A DNA stretch of 5,277 bases from NCBI GenBank assembly GCA_024635815.1, contig JAGXIG010000090.1, positions 1-5,277 on the forward strand. Direction: 5' to 3'. The position numbers and the translations under genes are program-made. Source of the stretch: Salegentibacter sp. GTDB taxonomy: Bacteria > Bacteroidota > Bacteroidia > Flavobacteriales > Flavobacteriaceae. Position 1 is the stretch's first letter. Each line of letters begins with the position of its first letter. Under the pieces are notes generated by a model. The model was given only the letters and a program-made list of their open reading frames with translations. It was not told the DNA's origin and ran no database searches. Shown one piece after another: positions 1-5,277 of the stretch.

Positions 1-672
1 GTATTGATGTTTTTAGGCGGATATCCAATAAAATACCTCGGAATTATTGTAGCGGCAGGCTTGATTTTGTTAACGATGTTCATTCTTACCGCCAAAGCTT
101 TTCCCGGACTTTTACCTAACCGTGTAGATACCTGGGCAAGTAGAATAGAAAGTTTTTCTAACGATGAAGATACGGAAGCCGATTATCAAATTGAAAAAGC
201 CAAAATTGCCATAGCCACCGGTGGCATTGCCGGAACCGGAATTGGTAAAAGTGTGCAAAGAAATTTTTTACCTCAATCTTCTTCAGATTTTATCTATGCG
301 ATAATTGTTGAAGAAATGGGATTAATAGGCGCCTTTGGCGTAATGCTGGCGTATTTGCTTTTGCTTTTTAGAATTGTGATCGTAGCCACAAAGGCCAATA
401 CCGTTTTTGGAAAATTACTGGTTATGGGCGTTGGTCTGCCAATAATTTTTCAGGCCTTGATCAATATGGGTGTTGCGGTGGAGTTGTTTCCGGTTACGGG
501 ACAAACTTTGCCTTTAATAAGTAGTGGGGGAACTTCCATTTGGATGACCTGCATGGCATTAGGGATTATTTTGAGCGTAAGCGCAAAACGTGAGGAAATG
601 AAAGAACGCGAAGAAGCTGAAAAGGAATTGGATAATGAAAATCCGTTAGATATTTTAAGCGAAGCGATCTAA
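1..672 (+). CDS. ftsW: Septal peptidoglycan polymerase FtsW, C-terminal part (5' end outside window)
   Basis: SEDS-family integral membrane glycosyltransferase that polymerises lipid II into septal glycan together with its cognate class B PBP. The frame is open from base 1 and gives 223 residues before a TAA stop at 670-672. The family is usually about 370-420 residues, so roughly the N-terminal 40-45% is missing upstream. Visible signatures, numbered from the window start, are YQ at 62-63, a glycine-rich GGIAGTGIG at 74-82, FLPQSSSDFIYA at 89-100 followed by EE at 104-105, and the hallmark stretch around N155 to G177 (VTGQTLPLISSGG). D96 in the SDFIYA motif aligns, from memory of the family, with the catalytic aspartate of E. 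coli FtsW and RodA. Hydrophobic segments lie near 13-30, 108-130, 137-160 and 178-195. The end is a strongly charged cytoplasmic tail (about 196-223). RodA is the alternative SEDS paralogue, but murG, murC, ftsQ and ftsA next door make FtsW much more likely. The TTG at base 4 and ATG at base 7 are internal codons, not starts. Confidence 0.95.
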   Translation, partial: VLMFLGGYPIKYLGIIVAAGLILLTMFILTAKAFPGLLPNRVDTWASRIESFSNDEDTEADYQIEKAKIAIATGGIAGTGIGKSVQRNFLPQSSSDFIYAIIVEEMGLIGAFGVMLAYLLLLFRIVIVATKANTVFGKLLVMGVGLPIIFQALINMGVAVELFPVTGQTLPLISSGGTSIWMTCMALGIILSVSAKREEMKEREEAEKELDNENPLDILSEAI

Positions 673-766
673 CCAGCATGATGATGGACGCAATAATTTG
701 CGAAAGATAGGAATGTGATTAAAAGTCTGTGATTAAATTCCAAAATTGGGATTAAAATTTAAAGAA
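673..766 (+). other. ftsW-murG intergenic leader with three GATTAAA direct repeats
   Basis: This 94-base gap is the longest non-coding stretch in the window. It contains GATTAAA three times, at 717-723, 731-737 and 750-756. The first two copies extend to GTGATTAAA (715-723 and 729-737). I found no strong Shine-Dalgarno sequence before the murG ATG, which is normal for Flavobacteriia; the leader is A-rich just before the start. A TAATTTG at 694-700 is one base short of the Bacteroidota -7 consensus (TAnnTTTG), so no promoter is called. No hairpin with a T-run is seen, so ftsW to murG read-through is plausible. Whether the repeats have any role is unknown. Confidence 0.4.
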
Positions 767-1861
767 ATGAAAAAGGATTTACGTGTAATATTATCTGGAG
801 GCGGCACCGGCGGGCATATTTACCCGGCCATTGCTATTGCCAACGAGATAAAAGTGCGTTATCCTGAAGCAGAAATATTGTTTGTTGGTGCGAGTGACAG
901 GATGGAGATGGAAAAAGTACCACAGGCAGGTTACAAAATAGAAGGTCTTTGGATTAGTGGAATTCAGCGAAAGTTAACTTTTAGCAATTTGATGTTTCCT
1001 TTTAAACTCCTGAGTAGTTTGGCGAAATCCAGAAGAATAATCCGGGAATTTAAACCCGATGTGGTAATTGGAACGGGTGGATTCGCAAGTGGGCCATTAT
1101 TAAAAGTAGCGAGTTCAAAAGGAATTCCTAGCCTTATCCAGGAACAGAATTCTTTTCCTGGGATTACCAATAAGCTGTTGGCAAAACAGGTCGATAAGAT
1201 CTGTGCCGCTTACGAAGAAGTGAAAAGATTTTTCCCTGTTGAAAAAACTATAATTACCGGCAATCCGGTAAGACAGGATTTGCTCAAGATCGATCAAAAT
1301 AGGGAAAAAGCGCTTGCACATTTTGGACTGGAAAACGATAAAAAAGTTGTCCTGGTTTTAGGAGGAAGCCTTGGGGCTAGAAGAATTAATCAGTTGGTGG
1401 AAACCAATTTAGAAAAGTTTAACGAAGAAAATATTCAGCTTATCTGGCAAACCGGAAAGCTGTATTTCGAAGAATATAAAAAGTATAATTCAGATTTAGT
1501 GCAAACGCATTTGTTTTTGAATGAGATGAAACTTGCTTACGGCGCTGCAGATGTAATTATTTCCAGGGCTGGTGCCGGCACGGTTTCAGAATTAAGTATT
1601 GTGGGGAAACCGGTTCTTTTTGTTCCGTCTCCAAATGTTGCTGAAAACCACCAGGCGAAAAATGCACTGGCAGTAGTAAAGCAAAATGCCGCGATGATGT
1701 TGGAGGAAAATGAACTGGAGGAAAAATTTGAAACTGAGTTTTTCGCTTTAATGGCTTCAGACGAAAATCAAAAAGTTTTGGGAGAAAACATTAAAAAGCT
1801 GGCTTTGCCAAATGCAACCGCCAGGATCGTAGATGAAGTAGAAAAATTGATTAATAATTAA
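767..1861 (+). CDS. murG: UDP-N-acetylglucosamine--lipid I GlcNAc transferase MurG
   Basis: MurG transfers GlcNAc from UDP-GlcNAc to lipid I at the cytoplasmic face of the inner membrane, producing lipid II (family GT28, GT-B fold). The 364-residue product is close to the usual 350-370. The N-terminal domain has the first glycine loop GGGTGGH at 11-17 with the conserved His17, a second loop GTGGFASGP at 102-110, and the EQN at 126-128 that sits in the active site. GNPVR at 165-169 leads into the C-terminal UDP-GlcNAc domain, which has [11 protein letters not shown] at 198-208, [11 protein letters not shown] at 266-276 with the conserved Glu275, and HQxxNA at 295-300. The ATG at 767 is chosen because it places the glycine loop about 10 residues from the N terminus, as in the family. 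An in-frame TTG at 746 would add seven residues (MGLKFKE) that I do not recognise as part of the family. The gene lies 94 bases after ftsW and 52 before murC. Nothing is missing or disrupted. Confidence 0.97.
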   Translation: MKKDLRVILSGGGTGGHIYPAIAIANEIKVRYPEAEILFVGASDRMEMEKVPQAGYKIEGLWISGIQRKLTFSNLMFPFKLLSSLAKSRRIIREFKPDVVIGTGGFASGPLLKVASSKGIPSLIQEQNSFPGITNKLLAKQVDKICAAYEEVKRFFPVEKTIITGNPVRQDLLKIDQNREKALAHFGLENDKKVVLVLGGSLGARRINQLVETNLEKFNEENIQLIWQTGKLYFEEYKKYNSDLVQTHLFLNEMKLAYGAADVIISRAGAGTVSELSIVGKPVLFVPSPNVAENHQAKNALAVVKQNAAMMLEENELEEKFETEFFALMASDENQKVLGENIKKLALPNATARIVDEVEKLINN

Positions 1862-1870
1862 ACAAATTAG

Positions 1871-1891
1871 ATTCTGAAATAAATTCAGAAT
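1871..1891. repeat. Perfect inverted repeat in the murG-murC gap, REP-like intergenic palindrome
   Basis: The arms ATTCTGAA (1871-1878) and TTCAGAAT (1884-1891) are exact reverse complements around a 5-base ATAAA loop. The symmetry fails just outside the arms (G1870 against G1892). Read on the minus strand with its flank, the element begins CGTCATTCTGAATTTATTTC and continues to AGAATCT. From memory, this resembles a short palindrome scattered in intergenic regions of many Bacteroidota genomes (CATCCTGAA...TTCAGGATCT type). The conceptual minus-strand peptide across it contains VILNLFQNL, a string I have seen in spurious ORFs derived from such repeats. It is not a convincing terminator: the right arm is followed by GACGTGAGA rather than a T-run, and the stem is AT-rich. 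An RNA hairpin that tunes message stability between murG and murC is possible but is inference. Genome-wide copy number cannot be seen from this window. Confidence 0.65.
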
Positions 1892-1913
1892 GACGTGAGA
1901 TTTAAAAAATAGA

Positions 1914-3269
1914 ATGCAGGATTTAAACCACATACAAAACATTTATTTTATCGGCATTGGCGGTATTGGGATGAGTGCGTTGGCGCGTTACTTTAAGTTC
2001 CAGGGAAAGAATGTTGCCGGGTATGATAAAACATCTACTTCGCTTACCAGAACGCTGGAAGCCGAAGATATTGTTGTGGTTTATGATGAAAAAATGAATG
2101 CCGTTCCTGCTGAATTTACAGATAAAGAAAATACGCTGGTTGTTTATACTCCCGCAGTGCCTGCATCTCATGAGCAACTGGTTTATTTTGAGAAAAATGG
2201 ATTTACGCTGAAGAAAAGGGCTGCTGTTCTTGGTTTAATTTCTAAAGGAAAAACCACCCTTGCAGTCGCCGGAACTCACGGTAAAACTACAACCACCGCA
2301 ATTTTAGGTCATATACTTAAAGAAACCGGCGCCAAAGTCACCGGATTTTTAGGCGGTATTAGTGAAGATATTCAAAGTAATTTAATCCTGAAAGGTGACG
2401 AAGTTATCGTAGTTGAAGCTGATGAGTTCGATAGGTCTTTTCTTCATCTTTCACCAAATATCGCTGCAATCACATCTATGGATGCCGATCATTTGGATAT
2501 TTATGGCAAGAAAGAAGAACTGGAAAATACCTTTAGGCAATTCGCAAAACTGGTTCCCGAAAATGGGACGTTATTCGTGAAAAATGGTTTGCCATTAGAA
2601 GGAACCACTTTCGGAATAGAAGACGATGCCAATTATTCGGCACAAAATATAAAGATCGAAAATGGCACCTACCATTTTGATCTTAAAACTCCAAACGGAG
2701 CTATTAAAGGTTTTATGTTTAATCTACCCGGCAAACACAATTTGCTAAATGCTATAACCGCCCTGGCGATGGCTATCCAATTTGGATCCCCAATCCCCAG
2801 GCTAGCCAGGGCGTTATATAGTTTCAAAGGCGTTAAACGAAGATTTTCGTATAAAATTAAGTCAGATAAGCTGGTGCTTATAGACGATTACGCCCATCAT
2901 CCGGCAGAAATCGCTGCGGTAAATCAGGCGATTAGGGAAATGCACCCCGGTAAGAAAGTACTGGCGGTATTTCAGCCGCATTTATTCAGCAGAACCAGGG
3001 ATTTTGCAGATGATTTTGCTGAAAGTCTGGCTTTGTTTGATGAATTGTTGTTGCTGGATATTTATCCCGCAAGGGAGTTACCAATTGAAGGTGTTACTTC
3101 AAGCTGGCTTTTGGAGAAAGTAAATAATAATTCAAAGAAATTAATTCAGAAAGAAAATATTATTGAGGAGATAACAAGTTTAAATCCCGAAGTGGTGGTG
3201 CTTATGGGTGCCGGTAGTATTGGGGAGGAAGTGGAATCTATAAAAAATGCGTTGCAGGATGAAGCTTAA
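1914..3269 (+). CDS. murC: UDP-N-acetylmuramate--L-alanine ligase MurC
   Basis: MurC is the cytoplasmic ATP-dependent ligase that attaches L-alanine to UDP-MurNAc, the first amino-acid addition to the peptide stem. The 451-residue product matches the family (about 450-490). The N-terminal UDP-binding Rossmann domain (about 8-107) opens with GIGGIGMSALA at 14-24. The central ATPase domain (about 115-295) has the P-loop AGTHGKTTT at 119-127, EADEFDRSF at 168-176, DADHLD at 190-195, and GKHNLLNA at 273-280. The C-terminal domain (from about 305) carries DDYAHHPAEI at 324-333, QPHLFSRT at 354-361 and GAGSIG at 432-437. The HGKTT loop and the DDYAHHP motif distinguish it from MurD, MurE and MurF; Mpl is the closest alternative but is less likely in this locus. 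The ATG at 1914 follows an A-rich leader (TTTAAAAAATAGA) without a Shine-Dalgarno sequence and gives the normal N terminus. A second GKTT (112-115) lies just before the true P-loop. The 3' end overlaps ftsQ by 11 bases. Confidence 0.97.
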   Translation: MQDLNHIQNIYFIGIGGIGMSALARYFKFQGKNVAGYDKTSTSLTRTLEAEDIVVVYDEKMNAVPAEFTDKENTLVVYTPAVPASHEQLVYFEKNGFTLKKRAAVLGLISKGKTTLAVAGTHGKTTTTAILGHILKETGAKVTGFLGGISEDIQSNLILKGDEVIVVEADEFDRSFLHLSPNIAAITSMDADHLDIYGKKEELENTFRQFAKLVPENGTLFVKNGLPLEGTTFGIEDDANYSAQNIKIENGTYHFDLKTPNGAIKGFMFNLPGKHNLLNAITALAMAIQFGSPIPRLARALYSFKGVKRRFSYKIKSDKLVLIDDYAHHPAEIAAVNQAIREMHPGKKVLAVFQPHLFSRTRDFADDFAESLALFDELLLLDIYPARELPIEGVTSSWLLEKVNNNSKKLIQKENIIEEITSLNPEVVVLMGAGSIGEEVESIKNALQDEA

Positions 3270-3975
3270 GCTAAATTACATAAAACTGCCCGTTTTGCTC
3301 ATATTAGTGGGATTTCTGTTCGGTTTTGCCGAAAAACGGAATAATTCCCGAAAAGTGAGCGAGGTAAAAGTGCAATTTGTAACGGGTGAAAACCTGTATG
3401 TTACTGAGGAAGCGGTTAATAAGTTGTTGATACAAAATGATGTGGCCGCGGCGGGCATAGACAAAGAAATTTTAGATTTGAATAGGGTAGAAAGCCTTTT
3501 GAATAATCACGATATGATAGAAAATGCTGAAGCTTATTTAAGTCTGGATGGGAAACTCCAAACTAAAATAAGTCAGCGTAAACCCATTGGTAGAATAGTG
3601 GGAAATTCTTCTTTTTATTTAGATAGGAATGGAAACGTAATGCCGCTTTCACCATACTATGCTGCACGAGTGCCACTGGTTATGGGAGTAGATTCCAGTA
3701 ATGTAGAAATGGCCTATCCTTTAGTTAATTATATTCAGAAAGACGAATTTTTAACGCGGCATATTACCAGTATTCAGCGTTTGCCCGGCGATAAATTTGA
3801 ACTGGAAATGAGAAAACTCGACTTTAAGGTATATTTCGGTACGGCCGAAAACATAGCCTTAAAGTTCAATAATTTTAAAGCATTTTATAAAAAAGCTTTA
3901 CAAGACGAGAAATTAGAGACCTACAAAAAAGTGAATTTACAATTTGGAGATCAGGTTGTTTGCACTAAAAAGTAA
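3259..3975 (+). CDS. ftsQ: Cell division protein FtsQ (DivIB-type), Bacteroidota form
   Basis: FtsQ is a bitopic inner-membrane protein whose periplasmic part scaffolds the divisome with FtsL and FtsB. The 238-residue product is shorter than E. coli FtsQ (276) but normal for Bacteroidota. There are about eight cytoplasmic residues with several lysines, then one membrane segment (about 9-24), then a periplasmic region. A POTRA-like domain (about 34-107) shows VSEVKVQF, a VTEEAVNKLL helix, NHDMIENAEAYLSLDGKL and a final ISQRKPIGRI strand. The beta domain follows with FYLDRNGNVMPLS at 119-131, and the protein ends VNLQFGDQVVCTKK, a tail I associate with flavobacterial FtsQ. Sequence divergence is typical for this protein, so the call rests on these features plus its place between murC and ftsA. 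The ATG at 3259 is preferred: it overlaps murC by 11 bases and starts directly at the lysine-rich pre-membrane segment. An in-frame ATG at 3247 would add four residues (MRCR) and lengthen the overlap to 23 bases. The overlap suggests translational coupling to murC. Confidence 0.92.
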   Translation: MKLKLNYIKLPVLLILVGFLFGFAEKRNNSRKVSEVKVQFVTGENLYVTEEAVNKLLIQNDVAAAGIDKEILDLNRVESLLNNHDMIENAEAYLSLDGKLQTKISQRKPIGRIVGNSSFYLDRNGNVMPLSPYYAARVPLVMGVDSSNVEMAYPLVNYIQKDEFLTRHITSIQRLPGDKFELEMRKLDFKVYFGTAENIALKFNNFKAFYKKALQDEKLETYKKVNLQFGDQVVCTKK

Positions 3976-3978
3976 ATT

Positions 3979-5277
3979 ATGGAACACAACGAGATAGCCG
4001 TAGGATTAGATATAGGTACCACAAAAATTGTGGCCATGATTGGACGTAAGAATGAATACGGAAAGGTGGAGATCGTTGGTATTGGGAAATCTAAAAGCCT
4101 TGGTGTGCATCGAGGGGTAGTAAATAATATTACCCAAACCATTCAGTCTATACAACAGGCTATTCAGGAAGCGGAAGCAGATTCCGGATTAAAAATAAGC
4201 GATGTAGTGGTTGGGATTGCAGGCCAACATATAAGGAGCCTACAGCACAGCGATTACATAACCAGGACAAACCCCGAAGAGGTTATTGATGCCGATGATA
4301 TTCACAGCCTTTGCAACCAGGTCCATAAATTGGTAATGTTGCCCGGCGAAGAAATTATTCACGTTCTACCGCAGGAATTCAAAGTAGACGGGCAGGCAGA
4401 AATCAAGGAGCCTATCGGGATGTATGGTGGAAGATTGGAAGCCAATTTCCACGTAGTGGTTGGCCAGGTTTCTTCCATTAGAAATATTGGAAGATGTGTA
4501 AAAAGCGCCGGATTAGAACTTTCGGCAGTGACTTTAGAACCATTGGCTTCAGCTAATGCGGTATTAAGTCAGGAAGAAAAAGAAGCCGGGGTTGCCCTAA
4601 TAGATATAGGTGGTGGAACTACCGATTTGGCCATTTTTAAAGACGGGATAATCAGGCATACGGCGGTTATTCCTTTCGGAGGAAATGTGATTACCGAAGA
4701 CATCAAAGAAGGATGTTCAATTATAGAAAAACAGGCCGAATTACTGAAAATAAAATTTGGTTCTGCCTGGCCTGGGGAAAATAAAGACAACGAAATTGTT
4801 TCTATTCCCGGTTTACGTGGAAGGGAACCTAAGGAAATTACCTTAAAGAACCTTTCAAAAATAATTCACGCCCGGGTTGTAGAAATTATTGAACAGGTTT
4901 ACCTGGAAATAAAAAACTACGGGCACGAAGAACAAAAGAAGAAATTAATTGCCGGAATGGTCTTAACCGGGGGTGGCGCGCAGTTGAAGCATTTGAAGCA
5001 ACTCGCAGAATATATCACCGGAATGGATACCAGGATTGGATATCCAAACGAGCACCTGGCAGGAAATAACGATACCGAAACTACCAGCCCGGTTTATGCC
5101 ACTGCTGTAGGTTTGGTGATGAACAGCCTGGAACATGGTGAAAAGAAGTTTCAGGAAGAAGTAGTGCTGAAAAGCAAAGAAGAAAGAGACAGGGAAGAAG
5201 AGGAGTTGCAGAAAGATTTTGAACAAAATACTCCAGTAGGTGATGATTTAACACAAGATCCCGAAGCTCCCAAAAGA
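3979..5277 (+). CDS. ftsA: Cell division protein FtsA, 3' end outside window
   Basis: FtsA is an actin-fold ATP-binding protein that anchors FtsZ filaments to the inner membrane and helps recruit later divisome proteins. The frame is open from ATG 3979, three bases after the ftsQ stop, to the last base, giving 433 residues with no stop. Actin-fold motifs are clear: phosphate-1 GLDIGTTKIVAMIG at 9-22, phosphate-2 IDIGGGTTDLAIF at 209-221, and the adenosine motif TGGGAQLKHL at 331-340. PFGGNVITEDI at 232-242 is also typical. The FtsA-specific 1C (SHS2) subdomain occupies roughly 88-165, replacing actin subdomain 1B, and separates this protein from MreB and DnaK. The actin core appears to end near 385 (SPVYATAVGLVMNSLE). 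Beyond it runs a charged stretch rich in K, R and E (about 387-416), then an acidic, proline-containing segment. The C-terminal amphipathic membrane-targeting helix is not visible and would be downstream. The start follows an A/T-rich leader (AAAAAGTAAATT) without a Shine-Dalgarno. ftsZ is expected next but is not in the window. Confidence 0.97.
   Translation, partial: MEHNEIAVGLDIGTTKIVAMIGRKNEYGKVEIVGIGKSKSLGVHRGVVNNITQTIQSIQQAIQEAEADSGLKISDVVVGIAGQHIRSLQHSDYITRTNPEEVIDADDIHSLCNQVHKLVMLPGEEIIHVLPQEFKVDGQAEIKEPIGMYGGRLEANFHVVVGQVSSIRNIGRCVKSAGLELSAVTLEPLASANAVLSQEEKEAGVALIDIGGGTTDLAIFKDGIIRHTAVIPFGGNVITEDIKEGCSIIEKQAELLKIKFGSAWPGENKDNEIVSIPGLRGREPKEITLKNLSKIIHARVVEIIEQVYLEIKNYGHEEQKKKLIAGMVLTGGGAQLKHLKQLAEYITGMDTRIGYPNEHLAGNNDTETTSPVYATAVGLVMNSLEHGEKKFQEEVVLKSKEERDREEEELQKDFEQNTPVGDDLTQDPEAPKR

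Noticed and set aside
4..9. Start of a short membrane protein at TTG 4 or ATG 7
   Set aside because: The frame is open to the left edge and the protein lacks the N-terminal membrane segments of FtsW, so this is a window truncation rather than a separate short gene.
694..700. Bacteroidota-type -7 promoter box upstream of murG
   Set aside because: TAATTTG has one spacer base instead of two relative to TAnnTTTG, and I found no convincing -33 TTG partner at the right distance.
964..1321. Two overlapping minus-strand open frames of 68 codons opposite murG
   Set aside because: Both are antisense within a conserved gene, overlap each other, and show no family motifs.
1871..1910. Rho-independent terminator after murG
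   Set aside because: The stem is AT-rich and is not followed by a T-run on the + strand. On the minus strand there is no gene ending here that would need one.
1757..1942. Minus-strand open frame of 61 codons across the end of murG and the murG-murC gap
   Set aside because: It lies antisense to murG and murC and contains VILNLFQNL, which is simply the translation of the palindromic repeat at 1871-1891. There is no independent sign of a gene.
1923..2177. Minus-strand open frame of 84 codons opposite the 5' part of murC
   Set aside because: It is antisense to the MurC Rossmann domain with no recognisable motif. Its cysteine and histidine-rich character comes from complementing conserved murC codons.
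3253..3261. Shine-Dalgarno-like GCAGG before the ftsQ ATG
   Set aside because: The AGG directly abuts the ATG, which is too close to act as a ribosome binding site, and this clade rarely relies on such sequences.
3276..4790. Short minus-strand open frames at 3276-3464, 3951-4142 and 4569-4790
   Set aside because: All are antisense to ftsQ or ftsA, 60-75 codons long, and lack any coding support.
4963..5226. Minus-strand open frame of 87 codons opposite the 3' part of ftsA
   Set aside because: It is fully antisense to a strongly conserved gene. The phenylalanine and leucine-rich start is the complement of the K/E-rich FtsA tail codons, so its hydrophobic look is an artefact.

Overview
The window is a contiguous piece of a division and cell-wall (dcw) gene cluster, all on the + strand, in the order ftsW (3' part) - murG - murC - ftsQ - ftsA (5' part). 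The protein features point to Bacteroidota, most likely a Flavobacteriaceae member. FtsW carries an FLPQSSSDFIYA motif, FtsQ is short and ends in the typical INLQF/NQVVCTKK-like tail, and none of the starts has a clear Shine-Dalgarno sequence; starts are instead preceded by A/T-rich leaders. Base composition is moderately AT-rich throughout. Genus-level assignment (a marine Gramella/Salegentibacter-type organism) is only an impression.

Layout: 1-672 holds the C-terminal part of FtsW, whose start lies upstream of the window. 673-766 is a 94-base leader with three short GATTAAA repeats. 767-1861 is murG. 1862-1913 is a 52-base gap containing a perfect 8-bp inverted repeat that looks like a dispersed intergenic palindrome. 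1914-3269 is murC, 3259-3975 is ftsQ (overlapping murC by 11 bases), and 3979 to the end of the window is ftsA, still open at base 5277. There is no gene-free stretch longer than 94 bases, and no RNA gene, mobile element or CRISPR array was seen.

The five genes form one functional set. MurC adds L-alanine to UDP-MurNAc at the start of the cytoplasmic precursor pathway. MurG makes lipid II at the inner membrane. FtsW polymerises lipid II into septal glycan. FtsQ is the bitopic scaffold of the FtsQLB subcomplex, and FtsA tethers FtsZ (expected immediately downstream) to the membrane. The tight packing and absence of a convincing terminator suggest cotranscription.

I see no new biological system here; this is conserved core genome. 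The points most worth a second look are the palindromic element between murG and murC, the charged C-terminal tails on both FtsW and FtsA, and the start-site choices for murG and ftsQ.
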